Shown piece after piece: positions 33,563 through 43,251 of a stretch of DNA of 64,000 nucleotides. The stretch spans positions 3,472,001 through 3,536,000 of the forward strand of contig CP119311.1 of the NCBI GenBank assembly GCA_029202545.1, in the 5' to 3' direction. The DNA is from Candidatus Pseudobacter hemicellulosilyticus. GTDB taxonomy: Bacteria; Bacteroidota; Bacteroidia; Chitinophagales; Chitinophagaceae. Within the stretch, counting starts at the first letter, position 1, and every line of letters starts with the position of its first letter. The position numbers and the translations under genes were made by a program. The notes under the pieces are model-generated. The model was not told the DNA's origin. It ran no database searches and saw only the letters and a program-made list of their open reading frames with translations.

Positions 33563-35215
33563 TTAATAGTCGGGATTCTGTTCCAGCCTGGCGGTATTGT
33601 TCCGCTCTATCTCGCTTTGCGGGATGGGCCATACATTATAATGCGTTTTCACATCGCTGTAATAAGGGTTGAAGCGGGTTACGCGGTCAAACAGCCTGCC
33701 CAGGCGCATCAAGGTCAGTCTTCTCTTTTCTTCCACACCCAGTTCACGCATGCGTTCATCCAGGATATAATCAATTGTTACCTCGCTTTCCTCCACCGGC
33801 CTGGCATTGGAGCGGGCCCTTACGGTATTGATATCAGCAGCGGCGCCGGCAGGATTGCCCTGACCCAGGTAAGCTTCAGCACGGATCAGGTAGGTTTCCG
33901 CCAGGCGGAACATGTACTGGTCCAGGTAAGTGCCGCCGCCCGTATTCTTCATGAGCCGGGTGCTGTTATTGGCTATCAGGTTATCCGGGTGTTCCCCGGG
34001 TGTGGTGCATTTGGCCTGGTAGGCATAAAAAGGCCTGCTGGGCACGGTGATGCCTGAAGGCGGATTTTGGGTAGATACAATAGTGCCGTAGAGCGGTGAG
34101 CTGCTGTTGGTAGCGGTGAAGTTGCGGACAAAATTGATATTGGCATTCCGGATATCATTGTCAAAATCACTGGCCCAGATAGCATCGCTGAAATGCTGGG
34201 TGGAGATGGCCCAGCCAATACCCCGGCCGCCGCTCAGGTCGTCCACCGGCCAGATAAAGGGATTGGGTGTTTTGGTGATCAGGTTAAGGTAGGGGGCATG
34301 GTGCCTTTCCAGCAGGTAGTTGCCTGCCTGCCCGGTGGATACGGCAGCGCCGCCGGGTACATCGGTCTCAAACTGGATCACCCAGAGCTGTTCCATATTC
34401 CCTGATTTCCGGTTCTGGTTACCGGGGCGGAAAAGATCCCAGTATACATTGCCGCCGGCCACATTGGCCTTGACGCCAAAGCGGCTGGTCATTAAATGGA
34501 CATTGGCATTGCCAATGACCCGGGTAGCGGCTGCTATGGCATCGGGATAACGGTTGGCTGCCAGGTATACTTCCGCCAGCAGGTGCCAGGCGGCCAGGTC
34601 GTTGATCTCCCCATCCAGCACGGCGTTGATGGGGCTCAGGTTGGCTGTGGCATACTCAAGGTCTTCAATGCACTGCTGGTATACTTCAGCCCTGGAAGCC
34701 CGGACAAAATCTGTTTTGGCGCTGGTGACTTCCTCCAGCACCAGCGGCACGCCGCCGTACAGGTAGGCCAGGGTGCGGTAAGACAGGGCCCTGAAGAACC
34801 TTGCCTTGGCCAGGATCAGGATCTTCTGTGCTTCCGTCATGGCAGAGCCGGGGGCGCGACTGATCACTGCATTGGCCTCGGAGATGATCTTGTAAAAGGC
34901 GGACCAGTGCGTGGAAGGAATTGAGCCCGTAGGGTTATAGGCGGAGACCATGGGCGTATGGCGGTCTACGCCCGGCTGGCCGTCGTATACAATATCGCAG
35001 CCGTAGAGATAGTCGAAAGGCTTGTTCTCATCCCGGGTATAAAATTCAATCCGGGTAACCCGGTACATATCATTGGTAGCGGTATTGAAATCCGCATAGC
35101 TGATGTAGGCGTTGGAAGAGCTCAGGAAATCCTGTGGGTCTTCATCCAGGAAATTCTTTCCGCAGGCCGCCAGTGCGGCAAGGATGGGAAGGGTGATGAA
35201 AAATACTTTTCTCAT
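33563..35215 (-). CDS. SusD/RagB family nutrient-binding lipoprotein
   Basis: A 550-residue surface lipoprotein. The ATG at 35215 gives MRKVFFITLPILAALAAC with lipidated Cys18; a TTG nine bases earlier is the only alternative. SusD hallmarks are the NFLDEDP motif right after the lipobox, the KARFFRALSYRTLAYLYGGV helix, the LAEVYLAANRYPDAIAAATR TPR-like helix, and the C-terminal RLAETYLIRAEAYLGQGN and RMRELGVEEKRRLTLMRLG motifs. It caps the SusC channel and captures the ligand outside the cell. It is the last gene of the ECF-FecR-SusC-SusD operon, 13 bases after susC. The substrate cannot be inferred because no degradative enzyme is encoded nearby. Confidence 0.95.
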   Translation of the reverse strand: MRKVFFITLPILAALAACGKNFLDEDPQDFLSSSNAYISYADFNTATNDMYRVTRIEFYTRDENKPFDYLYGCDIVYDGQPGVDRHTPMVSAYNPTGSIPSTHWSAFYKIISEANAVISRAPGSAMTEAQKILILAKARFFRALSYRTLAYLYGGVPLVLEEVTSAKTDFVRASRAEVYQQCIEDLEYATANLSPINAVLDGEINDLAAWHLLAEVYLAANRYPDAIAAATRVIGNANVHLMTSRFGVKANVAGGNVYWDLFRPGNQNRKSGNMEQLWVIQFETDVPGGAAVSTGQAGNYLLERHHAPYLNLITKTPNPFIWPVDDLSGGRGIGWAISTQHFSDAIWASDFDNDIRNANINFVRNFTATNSSSPLYGTIVSTQNPPSGITVPSRPFYAYQAKCTTPGEHPDNLIANNSTRLMKNTGGGTYLDQYMFRLAETYLIRAEAYLGQGNPAGAAADINTVRARSNARPVEESEVTIDYILDERMRELGVEEKRRLTLMRLGRLFDRVTRFNPYYSDVKTHYNVWPIPQSEIERNNTARLEQNPDY

Positions 35216-35228
35216 ACGGTGCAATAGT

Positions 35229-38200
35229 TTAAAGTGCCAGATTGAATCCGATAGAATATCCTTTCAGGAGCGGCCTGCCATTAATGGTGAGTCCGCCATT
35301 GGCCAGTTCCGGGTCCCAGCCCTTCCACCTGGTCCAGGTGGCCAGGTTCTTACCGCTGACAAAGAGGTACAGCCCCTGGATGCCCCATTTCTGGACCAGC
35401 TCCCGGTTCAGCTTGTAGGACAGGTTGATGTCCTGCAGGCGGATAAAACTCCTGTCTTTGTAAATGGTGGGCGTAATGGAGGGACCATTGATGTACATGG
35501 GATATTCCCCATCGGGGTTACCTGGATTCCAGAAATCCAGCTCATTGATATAATTCCAGCGGATAGCGTTATCATTTCGTTGCAGGGAATGGGAATTGCT
35601 GCCGAGGTAGCCATTCTTACCCCCCTGGATGGAATTGATAAAGACCGTCAGGCTGAAATTCTTATAGGTAAAGCTGTTCAGGACGCTGAAGCGATAGGCG
35701 GGATCGGTGGTGCCCAGGATCACCCGGTCGTCCGTAGTGTATTTCCCGTCGCCATTCATATCCACCACCCGCAGGTTGCCGGTATAAAAACCATCGGGTG
35801 TTTTTTCATTCACCTGGTAGATACCATTTGTCCGGTAGTTGTAGATAGCGCCGAGCGACTGACCAATGAACAGGTTGCTGGATACCAGGTCGCCCGTGCC
35901 CAGCAGTTCATAGACCCTGTTGACATTGCGTGAGAAATTGACGGTACTGGTCCATTTGAAATCCCTGGCGTCAATATTCTTGGACGTGAGGCTGATCTCA
36001 ATGCCCCTGTTACCGATCTCCCCAACATTTGTATTAATATTATTAAAGCCGCTGATAGTAGGGATCTCCACGCTGTACAGGAGGTCTTTTGTGCGCCGGA
36101 TATAAAAATCGATGCTGCCGGACAGCCTGCTGTCCAGTACCCGGAAATCCAGGCCTGTATTCAGTTCAAAGGTCTTTTCCCAGCGCAGGTTGGGATTGGC
36201 GAGGGAGCCTACAAACTGTCCGTATTCAGTGGTGCCGCCATCGCCAAAGATATAGGCTATCTGCGTGGTCACCTTGTCCAGTGAATTATAACGGCTGGTC
36301 TGGTTGCCACTTACGCCATAGCCTAAACGCAGTTTGCCGAAATTGAGCCAGGGCATATCAGTCACTACTTCATCTGAAAAGATCCAGCCCAGGGCTACCG
36401 AAGGGAAAATGCCGAACTTTTCATTGGCGGCAAAACCGGAGAAGCCGTCCCGCCGTACCGTGGCTGTCAGCAGGTACCGGTTATCAAATGCATAGTTGAT
36501 CCGGGCCATCTGGTACAGCAGCGCCTCAGACCAGGCTTCTGAGGTGGTGAACTGGTTGGTCCCCAGGCTGAGGTTATTATAGCCCAGGTTCAGCCGGGTA
36601 AAACCGTTGGCCGTTGCCTGGAAATTATCGTATGTCCGTTCCAGGGCGCCATAGAGCAGGGTGGTGGTGATATTGTGCTTGTTGAAGCTGCGGTTATAGG
36701 ACAGGATATTGTCCAGGGTATAATCATTGTACTGCTCGTTGTTCTTATAGGCGCTGCCGGTGAGCCCGGCCCCGTACTGGCTGGCATAATAGTGTTTGCT
36801 CTGCCGGAGATTATTACCAAAATTCAGGCGGTAGCTTAGTCCTTTGATAAAAGGGAAGCTGATCTCCCCGTAGATATTGGCAAAATAAAAATCGCTCCTG
36901 TAATAATCGGACACGTCATAGGTCATGAACGGGTTTTCCTGGTTGGTATTGAAAGGGTAGGGCTTCAGGGTGCCGTCCTCGTTATAAGGCGTGTTGAGCG
37001 GGGCCATCTGGATCACGCTGCCGAGGGTGGGTTCTGCACCGTCCTGGTTCACGAAAGCGGCAAAAGACTGGATGCCTAACTTGATCCAGTCGCGGGGCTG
37101 GGTTTCAATATTGGCCCGGATGCTTTTTCGTTTAAAGATATCATTGACAATAAAACCGGCCTGGTTGGTAAAGGAGCCGGAGATCAGGTAATTGACCCTT
37201 TCTCCGCCGCCGGAAACCCTCAGCAGGTTGTTCTGGATAAAGCCGGGTTTGGTAGCTGCATCGTACCAGTCGAAATCTGTTTCAACCAGTTTATTACTGG
37301 CGTCCCGCTGGGAGGCGTCCACTCTCAGGGCCAGGTTGAAGTTGGGGTTGGGGCTGGTATAGTCCGGTCCCAGGAAGGCTTCATCCCAGTACAGCATGCG
37401 TACATGCTCCAGGTATTGGTCCCGTTTCATGGGCCTGATAGTATTGCTGGGCTGCTGGGTGCTGTAGGAGCTGGAAAAGCTGATGCGGGCCCTGGTATTA
37501 TTGGTGCCTTTATGGGTAGTGATGAGGATAACACCATTGGCGGCCTGGGCGCCATATACGGCGGTGGAACTGGCGTCTTTCAGGATGTCGATGGATGCAA
37601 TATCATCCGGATTGATAGAGCCCAGCGTGCCGTTGTATTGAATGCCATCCAGGATGATCAGTGCGTTGGTATTCCCTGAAATGGTGTTTTTGCCGCGGAT
37701 GCTGATCTGGGGAGTAGAGCCGGCAATGGACACGGGCCCTACATTCAGGCCGGGTACTGAACCCTGCAGGGAAGAGGCGAAATTGGTATTGGGCGCATCT
37801 TTGAAGGGGTCCAGGTTAGCGCTGGCTGCTGCGCCGGTGATATGCCGGGCCTTCTGGGTGCCGTAACCTACGGATACCACCACCACTTCACTCATGCTGA
37901 GGGCTTTGATCTTCATGACCATATTGATGATCCGGTCCCTGCCTACCGGTACCTCTTCAGGCTCATAGCCTACAATGGTGAATACCAGTATATCTTCCGG
38001 ATCGGGATTATTGATGGAATAGATGCCACCGGCGTCAGTAGCCACATGGCTGTACTTACCCCTGATGCTGACGGTCACTCCGGCCAGCGGCTCGCCGCTT
38101 TTTTCATCCACCACTCTGCCGGTAACAGGGACCACGCGGCTGGAACTGGCGGAGTCCAGGTAGGACAGCCTGAATAATTTCCGGATAACGATCACGTCGT

Positions 38201-38492
38201 CAGAAGCTTCATAAATAAGGCTCAGGGGACTTAGCAATTGGGTGAGTACTTCCGCCAGGGGTCTTTCATGGCTGAAGACGTTGACCTTTTGTCTGATGTC
38301 TATGAGTTGGGGACTATACACAAAATTGAGACTGTAGCTGTTTTCCAGCTTTTTCAGTACGGAACCCAGTTCCGCGCCATTCTCATTGATGGACACCTTT
38401 TTCATCAGTATGTGCTGGGCTTTGACCTGATTGAAAAGCGAGTTACTGATCAGGAACAATAAACAGAATACCTGCAAAAATGTTACCCTCAT
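35229..38492 (-). CDS. SusC/RagA TonB-linked outer-membrane channel with STN domain
   Basis: A 1087-residue TonB-dependent transporter. Order of domains: signal peptide (1-26), STN signalling domain (about 30-108, VNVFSHERPLAEVLTQLLSP), a carboxypeptidase-regulatory-like beta-sandwich (about 120-205, TGRVVDEKSGEPLAGVTV), the plug (about 210-340, with SVGYGTQK, SIRGKNTISG and the SusC signature DILKDASSTAVYGAQAANGV), then the 22-strand barrel ending FNLAL. The STN domain is what talks to the FecR anti-sigma factor across the periplasm, so expression is expected to be self-inducing on substrate. The 227-base gap to fecR carries an antisense-oriented terminator. Confidence 0.96.
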   Translation of the reverse strand: MRVTFLQVFCLLFLISNSLFNQVKAQHILMKKVSINENGAELGSVLKKLENSYSLNFVYSPQLIDIRQKVNVFSHERPLAEVLTQLLSPLSLIYEASDDVIVIRKLFRLSYLDSASSSRVVPVTGRVVDEKSGEPLAGVTVSIRGKYSHVATDAGGIYSINNPDPEDILVFTIVGYEPEEVPVGRDRIINMVMKIKALSMSEVVVVSVGYGTQKARHITGAAASANLDPFKDAPNTNFASSLQGSVPGLNVGPVSIAGSTPQISIRGKNTISGNTNALIILDGIQYNGTLGSINPDDIASIDILKDASSTAVYGAQAANGVILITTHKGTNNTRARISFSSSYSTQQPSNTIRPMKRDQYLEHVRMLYWDEAFLGPDYTSPNPNFNLALRVDASQRDASNKLVETDFDWYDAATKPGFIQNNLLRVSGGGERVNYLISGSFTNQAGFIVNDIFKRKSIRANIETQPRDWIKLGIQSFAAFVNQDGAEPTLGSVIQMAPLNTPYNEDGTLKPYPFNTNQENPFMTYDVSDYYRSDFYFANIYGEISFPFIKGLSYRLNFGNNLRQSKHYYASQYGAGLTGSAYKNNEQYNDYTLDNILSYNRSFNKHNITTTLLYGALERTYDNFQATANGFTRLNLGYNNLSLGTNQFTTSEAWSEALLYQMARINYAFDNRYLLTATVRRDGFSGFAANEKFGIFPSVALGWIFSDEVVTDMPWLNFGKLRLGYGVSGNQTSRYNSLDKVTTQIAYIFGDGGTTEYGQFVGSLANPNLRWEKTFELNTGLDFRVLDSRLSGSIDFYIRRTKDLLYSVEIPTISGFNNINTNVGEIGNRGIEISLTSKNIDARDFKWTSTVNFSRNVNRVYELLGTGDLVSSNLFIGQSLGAIYNYRTNGIYQVNEKTPDGFYTGNLRVVDMNGDGKYTTDDRVILGTTDPAYRFSVLNSFTYKNFSLTVFINSIQGGKNGYLGSNSHSLQRNDNAIRWNYINELDFWNPGNPDGEYPMYINGPSITPTIYKDRSFIRLQDINLSYKLNRELVQKWGIQGLYLFVSGKNLATWTRWKGWDPELANGGLTINGRPLLKGYSIGFNLAL

Positions 38493-38550
38493 AACTACAT
38501 GGGTTGTGTATAATTCATATTTTTGGCATGGGTTTGTTTGTTAATAATTT

Positions 38551-38581
38551 TTGACAAAAAAGAACCTGTCACAATGCTTTG
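38551..38581 (+). promoter_or_regulatory. Candidate promoter for an antisense RNA upstream of susC
   Basis: TTG (38551-38553), then 20 bases, then ATGCTTTG (38574-38581) approximates the Bacteroidota TTG / TAnnTTTG promoter on the strand opposite to susC. The TTTG half is exact; the TA is degenerate. Confidence 0.35.
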
Positions 38582-38587
38582 TTGTGT

Positions 38588-38651
38588 CTGATATTGTTCG
38601 CTTTTGCGGACGCTATTAACCGGTAGTATTCGCAGTACTGCCGGTTTTTTT
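38588..38651 (+). ncRNA. Candidate antisense small RNA, fecR-susC intergenic region (locus 1)
   Basis: On the plus strand, opposite to susC and fecR, a small hairpin (GTTCGC 38596-38601 / GCGGAC 38606-38611) is followed by an intrinsic terminator: ACCGGTAGTA (38619-38628) pairs with TACTGCCGGT (38636-38645) and leads into seven T (38645-38651). No plus-strand gene exists here, so the terminator needs another transcript. A promoter-like sequence sits upstream. The placement, between anti-sigma gene and susC and antisense to the susC leader, matches the DonS-type cis-antisense RNAs known from Bacteroides polysaccharide loci. A matching structure occurs at the second SusC locus (47631-47661). 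The 5' end is a guess. Confidence 0.45.
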
Positions 38652-38719
38652 ATGGTAGTCTATTGTTGTTGTGTATTCATTGGCATCTTTTATTGGCGGG
38701 AATCGGGTGCAATCGTTTT

Positions 38720-39802
38720 TTATTCAATGGAAATATTTCCGTCTTCAATGGTGCATTTTGCGTTGATGGCCTTGCAGATCATATTGATCTTTTCATCCAG
38801 GGGCAGGCGTGAAAGGGAAGCCGTGATGGTCATGTCGGCGTATTTCTTATTATACTGTATGCTTACCTGGTAGGCTTCTTCCAGGGTGGCTATTACTTCT
38901 GCTACGGTGGCATTGGTGAAGGAGAAGATCCTGGGCGCTTCTGTCTGGGAAAGCATGGGCGGCCTGGTCAGGGTGTCTTTGGCAAAAGCGGACTGCTGCC
39001 GCCTGTAGATCACCTGCTGGTTGGATACCAGGGTAACGGCAGTATTGCCGGAACTGGTATCCGCCTGCTCATACACGGCTACCTTGCCGGTATTCACGAT
39101 CACTTTGATCTCCGGTTCATTATCGAAGGCCCTGATGGTAAAGCTGGTGCCCAGTACTTTGGTGACCAGTTTGTGGCTGTACACCAGGAAAGGCTGCTGC
39201 GCATCGGCCTGTACTTCAAAAAAAGCTTCCCCGGTCAGGTTGACTTCTCTTGTCTGGCCGGAAAATTTTGCGGGGTACTGCACGCCGGACCGGGGTCCCA
39301 GTACTATCAGGCTGCCATCGCTCAGCTGCAGCAGCTTACTGTCGGCGCTGTTGTTAAAGAAACGTATGGAATCTGGTCCCTGGGTGGTAGTGGTCACTGC
39401 CGCCGTATTGCCGGGTGTGGCGGTCTGGCGGGCGGGCCTGTACAGCAGGGCGCCTGTGCCGGCTATCACCAGCAGGATGGCTGCTACCCGGAGCCAGGGC
39501 CGGCTGAATAATCTCAACAGCATGGCTTTGGGCCGCACATCAGGCTGGGCGTTCTTTTCTGTATAGGCGGCAATGGCCTGGATCTCGGCTTCGGAGAGGG
39601 CCGTCTCCACAGGAGCAATTTGAATGGACAGCAGGATATTCCTGGCCCTTTGAACAATGGGTTCCCGCTCGGGGTGGTCCAGCAGCCAGTTGTCCCAGAA
39701 AGCGGCCTGTTCGCTCTCCTGGTCCAGCACCCACTCTATAAAGCTGGTATCGCTGAGGAAATCTTCGATTTGGTAATATTCGTATTGGTTCATTGAATTC
39801 AT
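38720..39802 (-). CDS. FecR family anti-sigma factor (DUF4974)
   Basis: A 360-residue single-pass inner-membrane regulator. The cytoplasmic N-terminal part (1-110) is Glu/Gln-rich and binds the sigma factor. One membrane helix lies near residues 111-128 (LRVAAILLVIAGTGALLY). The periplasmic FecR domain (about 150-250) carries the typical LSDGSLIVLGPRSGVQYPAKF and REVNLTGEAFFEV motifs. The C-terminal DUF4974 domain (about 280-358, FSFTNATVAEVIATLEEAY) contacts the STN domain of SusC. It follows the sigma gene by about 100 bases and precedes susC, in the canonical order. Confidence 0.95.
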   Translation of the reverse strand: MNSMNQYEYYQIEDFLSDTSFIEWVLDQESEQAAFWDNWLLDHPEREPIVQRARNILLSIQIAPVETALSEAEIQAIAAYTEKNAQPDVRPKAMLLRLFSRPWLRVAAILLVIAGTGALLYRPARQTATPGNTAAVTTTTQGPDSIRFFNNSADSKLLQLSDGSLIVLGPRSGVQYPAKFSGQTREVNLTGEAFFEVQADAQQPFLVYSHKLVTKVLGTSFTIRAFDNEPEIKVIVNTGKVAVYEQADTSSGNTAVTLVSNQQVIYRRQQSAFAKDTLTRPPMLSQTEAPRIFSFTNATVAEVIATLEEAYQVSIQYNKKYADMTITASLSRLPLDEKINMICKAINAKCTIEDGNISIE

Positions 39803-39906
39803 GCTGTTAGTAGCAGCTGGGTTGTGTAAATATAAGATACCGGCTCCTGTCCAAATTACCCTTCCGGGGACAATTATTTAAATACAGGGCCGGATAATGG
39901 ACCTGT

Positions 39907-40503
39907 TCACTGCAGTTTGCCGCAGAGCAGGGTAAGCAGGACCAGTACGCCCCATTGCTGCCGGATGCTGTTATAGGCTTTTTGCAGCAGGTTGTGCACA
40001 GACTGCCTGCTCAGTCCCATTACCTGGGCAATAGCTTCAAAATCAAGATTTTCGTAGAAGCGAAGGTAGATGATCTCCCGCTGGCGGGGGGGCAGCTGCT
40101 GCAGTACGTTCTTAACTTTGCTGGCCAGTTCCAGGTCCTGGATATCGCCAATTATTTTTTCTTCAATGCTGAACTCCAGCAGAAAGCCGGGGTGGCTATC
40201 GAGATCCTGGTTCCTGACCCATTTGGTCTGCTCGCGGAGGATCCTGTTGCGCAGGGCTTTGAACAGGTACCATTTTACCGAGTGGGGTGTACTGATCTTC
40301 GACCGCTTATTCCATAGTTCCAGGAAAAGCTCCTGGATGCAATCCTTTACAATATTGCGCTCCTGGCAGAAGCGGTATCCGAAATTGAACAGCGGGCTGG
40401 AATACTTTTGAATGAGGTGGTTATATGAGGCCATATCATCCCGTTGAAAGCGGGCCCAGAGCCCTGCATCTTCAACCCTGTTATGTTCCTGGATGTTGGT
40501 CAT
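39907..40503 (-). CDS. RNA polymerase sigma factor, ECF family
   Basis: A 198-residue extracytoplasmic-function sigma factor. Region 2 (about residues 17-85) has the YSSPLFNFGYRFCQ and IQELFLELWNKR pattern, and region 4 (about 125-180) has LPPRQREIIYLRFYENLDFE and the helix-turn-helix AIAQVMGLSRQSVHNLLQKA. It should direct transcription of the adjacent fecR-susC-susD genes when released by FecR. An ATG at 40503 fits better than the in-frame TTG at 40518. The C-terminal hydrophobic tail (VLVLLTLLCGKL) is common in this Bacteroidota subgroup. Confidence 0.95.
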   Translation of the reverse strand: MTNIQEHNRVEDAGLWARFQRDDMASYNHLIQKYSSPLFNFGYRFCQERNIVKDCIQELFLELWNKRSKISTPHSVKWYLFKALRNRILREQTKWVRNQDLDSHPGFLLEFSIEEKIIGDIQDLELASKVKNVLQQLPPRQREIIYLRFYENLDFEAIAQVMGLSRQSVHNLLQKAYNSIRQQWGVLVLLTLLCGKLQ

Positions 40504-40815
40504 ATACGTTTTCGGCAATCGTTAATAATTAGCCTGAACAGTAAACAGCTATCCGGAAATGCCTGGATAAAGGTCAGTTTGATTCCCGTTGCGGTAGTGT
40601 TCAGGAGTCTGCATTATTTGCGCAGTTGAGCGGCTAAGTTAACAATAAAACAGGATGGCAAAGGCTGCCTATTTTCGAAAACGTTTGCGTAGAAATATTT
40701 TGTTTTCCGGAACCAATATCCTGCCCATTGCGGGTTTGGGGTGTGGATGGTAACAAGCATATTGTCAGTGGGTTGCAAGCCTGTTGTGGAGGTTTGCGCA
40801 TGGCTCTTCCTCCTG
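40504..40815. other. Gene-free spacer upstream of the ECF sigma gene
   Basis: A 312-base region between the ECF sigma gene and the end of the receptor gene (both minus strand). It holds a 10-base palindrome TTTTCGAAAA (40672-40681) in an A/T-rich patch. No confident terminator, promoter pair or RNA was recognised. Confidence 0.45.
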
Positions 40816-43251
40816 TTATCCTTTTCCCTGTACATTGATATCGCTGTTATCGATCTTTTTCCTTTCCTTCTGCTGTTTCCGGCTGCTGCCGAATTCCCAG
40901 CTCAGGGTCAGCTTTACCGCGCGGTTATAATAGCGATTGGCCACGGAGGAGATGAAGGCCGGGCGCAACTTATCGTCCGTTTGCTCCACATAGGGGGAGA
41001 ACAGGTTGACGGCCGCCAGTGTAATGGTCATCCTGGATCCGCTGATCTCTTTCTTTCCTGCAAAACTGTAGTAATACCTGCGGCCCAGCGTGCCCAGCAA
41101 TGTCACCTGCCGGGTAGTGTATTCGCCAAAGGCCTGGACGGAGAACCGGCGGGGCAGTTTATACGTGCTGTTGAGATTCATGGTAGCGCCCCAGCCTGAG
41201 CGGAAGATGGTCAGGGCGGTGCTGCTATAGTCAAAGTAGTCAATATTCAGGTTGCCGTTGGCAGTCCATTTTTCAGATAGATTGGCCGTGGCTGAACTGT
41301 TCAGACCAAACTGTTTGTTGCCGGCCAGGTTCTGTTTGCTGGTCAGTGAAACCCCTTCGGCATTGGTTTCCATGAATTCAATAATGGCATTGTCCGTTTG
41401 TTTCCAGAACAGGGCGGTATTCAGGAAGAAGCTGCGGCCGCTGTTCAGGCCATAGGCCAGTTCGGCCTGGTGGGAGATCTCCGGCTGCAGTTCCGGGTTG
41501 CCGGATTCAATATTCTTCGGGTCGCTGGCATCGGCATTGGGATTCAGGTCCCAGATATAGGGCCGGGTCAGGCGTTTGGTATAGCTGATGGTAAGGGTAT
41601 GGCCCTCGCCCAGTTTTTTGGACAGGGTGGCGGTGGGGACCAGGTTGAGGAAATGATTGTTGAAGGCGGTCCCGCTCACCAGCATATTGCCTTTGATGGC
41701 CGTGGCTTCCAGCCTGCTGCCGCCTTCAAAGAACCAGTTATCGGGCAGGTTCAGGCGGAGCATGGCGTAACCGGCCATTACATCCTGGCTATACTTAAAA
41801 TGATCGGAGCGATCCGCCTGCGGGTTAAGCTGGTTGACATCGGCAGGATCGCTGGCGGATACGTCATAACGGTTACCAACATTTCTAAATATAAGTTTAC
41901 CTCCTGTTTCCAGCAGGACGCTGCCCTTTGTATTGAGCGGATGGGTATAATCGGCCTGGGCGGTCCATTCCCGGTTGCGGGTATGGCTGTTGTTGATCTC
42001 CCGGTACAGCAGCTCTTTGCCGGTACTGGTTTGCCGGGCGTCATAATCGGACAGGTCCCGGGAAGGAGAGCCCTGTACCAGCAGGGTGAGCTGTTGGGCG
42101 GTCTTTTTGAAGCGTTTGGTATAACCGAGGTTGATATCAGCGCCCAGGTAATTATTGCGGTTGTCGATATCCTGGAAGTATTGCTCTGCAACCTGATCAT
42201 TGGGCAGGCGAAGGATAGCACTGGTCCTGCTGTCATGCGGCCAGTTGCCCATCCAGGCATTGACGCCCAGGCTCAGTTCACTGGATGCATTGAGGGTATA
42301 GTCAATGGCCAGGTCGGCAGAGCCATGCGGCGCTGCATTGTCCCTTTCAATGTTTTGCCGGAGTCGGTTGGTGGCAGCGCCATTGATCAGTGTGGTGCGG
42401 TCAATGCTGTTGGCCGATCTCTGCCGCAGGCGGTGCAGGTGTCCGGCAAAATGGATATGCCATTTTTCATTGGAGTAGGAGAGGCGCGGATTGAATACCT
42501 GCTCCAGGTTGCTGGCGCTGGCTTCCAGGGTACCGCTCAGGTCGCTGTTGCCTTTGCGGGTGATAATATTGATAACCCCGGCGGCGCCTTCTGCATCATA
42601 CCTGGCGGAGGGGGTGGTAATGATCTCAATGGATTTGATCATATCAGCAGGCATCATATTGAGCGCATCGGCGGCACTGCGGGCCATCTGCCCGGAATAT
42701 TTCCCGTTGATGAGGATCTTGAGATTGGAGCTGCCCCGCATGCTGACATTGCCCTGGGCGTCCACGCTCAGGATGGGCGCTTTGCGCAGGACATCAGCAG
42801 CAGTGCCGCCTTTATTGGTGATATCCATCTCTGCATTGTAGACCAGCATGCCCGGTTTCTGCTGTACCAGTCTTCTGCGGGCAGTGACGCTAACGGCCTG
42901 CAACTGTTCTTCACCAGGCTGCAGCAGCAGGATGCCCAGGTCGGCGGGAAACCGGTGGATAGTACGTGTAAGGGTGATAGTGCTGAAGCCAACAGAGCTG
43001 ATCTCGAAGTGGTAGGTCCCGGTCCGGGGAAGGGCTGTTTTAAAGCTGCCGTTTTCCAGTGAATAGGTGGATGCAATAGTATTGCTGGCGGAGTCAAGGA
43101 TGCTGATAGTGGCATAGGCAATAGACCTGGCGGAAATAGAATCCCGGATGATACCTGTTACCACGAAAGAAGTATTGGCCTGCTGTGCCGCTATATTACC
43201 TGTCCAGCCTGCAATGATCAATAACAGGCATACCATTCTTCTTAGCTCCAT
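40816..43251 (-). CDS. Outer-membrane beta-barrel (TonB receptor-like) protein
   Basis: From ATG 43251 the product is 811 residues: signal peptide (CLLLIIAGWTGNIAAQ), a carboxypeptidase-regulatory-like beta-sandwich (about 28-110, IIRDSISARSIAYATISI), a plug domain (about 115-220, SVTARRRLVQQKPGMLVYN, then ILINGKYSGQMARSAADALN and YDAEGAAGVINIITRKG), and a large barrel of the OMP_b-brl_3 type. There is no STN domain and no SusD partner, so it belongs to the peptide/siderophore-like receptor group rather than the SusC group. The C-terminus is Lys/Arg-rich beyond the barrel (SSRKQQKERKKID), which is unusual because barrels normally end in an aromatic residue. It is probably monocistronic. Confidence 0.9.
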   Translation of the reverse strand: MELRRMVCLLLIIAGWTGNIAAQQANTSFVVTGIIRDSISARSIAYATISILDSASNTIASTYSLENGSFKTALPRTGTYHFEISSVGFSTITLTRTIHRFPADLGILLLQPGEEQLQAVSVTARRRLVQQKPGMLVYNAEMDITNKGGTAADVLRKAPILSVDAQGNVSMRGSSNLKILINGKYSGQMARSAADALNMMPADMIKSIEIITTPSARYDAEGAAGVINIITRKGNSDLSGTLEASASNLEQVFNPRLSYSNEKWHIHFAGHLHRLRQRSANSIDRTTLINGAATNRLRQNIERDNAAPHGSADLAIDYTLNASSELSLGVNAWMGNWPHDSRTSAILRLPNDQVAEQYFQDIDNRNNYLGADINLGYTKRFKKTAQQLTLLVQGSPSRDLSDYDARQTSTGKELLYREINNSHTRNREWTAQADYTHPLNTKGSVLLETGGKLIFRNVGNRYDVSASDPADVNQLNPQADRSDHFKYSQDVMAGYAMLRLNLPDNWFFEGGSRLEATAIKGNMLVSGTAFNNHFLNLVPTATLSKKLGEGHTLTISYTKRLTRPYIWDLNPNADASDPKNIESGNPELQPEISHQAELAYGLNSGRSFFLNTALFWKQTDNAIIEFMETNAEGVSLTSKQNLAGNKQFGLNSSATANLSEKWTANGNLNIDYFDYSSTALTIFRSGWGATMNLNSTYKLPRRFSVQAFGEYTTRQVTLLGTLGRRYYYSFAGKKEISGSRMTITLAAVNLFSPYVEQTDDKLRPAFISSVANRYYNRAVKLTLSWEFGSSRKQQKERKKIDNSDINVQGKG

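Noticed and set aside
33563..38492. Polysaccharide utilisation locus
   Set aside because: SusC, SusD and ECF/FecR are present, but no glycosidase, lyase or sulfatase is nearby, so a glycan substrate cannot be claimed.
40614..40835. Minus-strand 73-residue frame upstream of the ECF sigma gene
   Set aside because: It overlaps the end of the receptor gene slightly and has a composition like translated intergenic DNA, without a recognisable motif.
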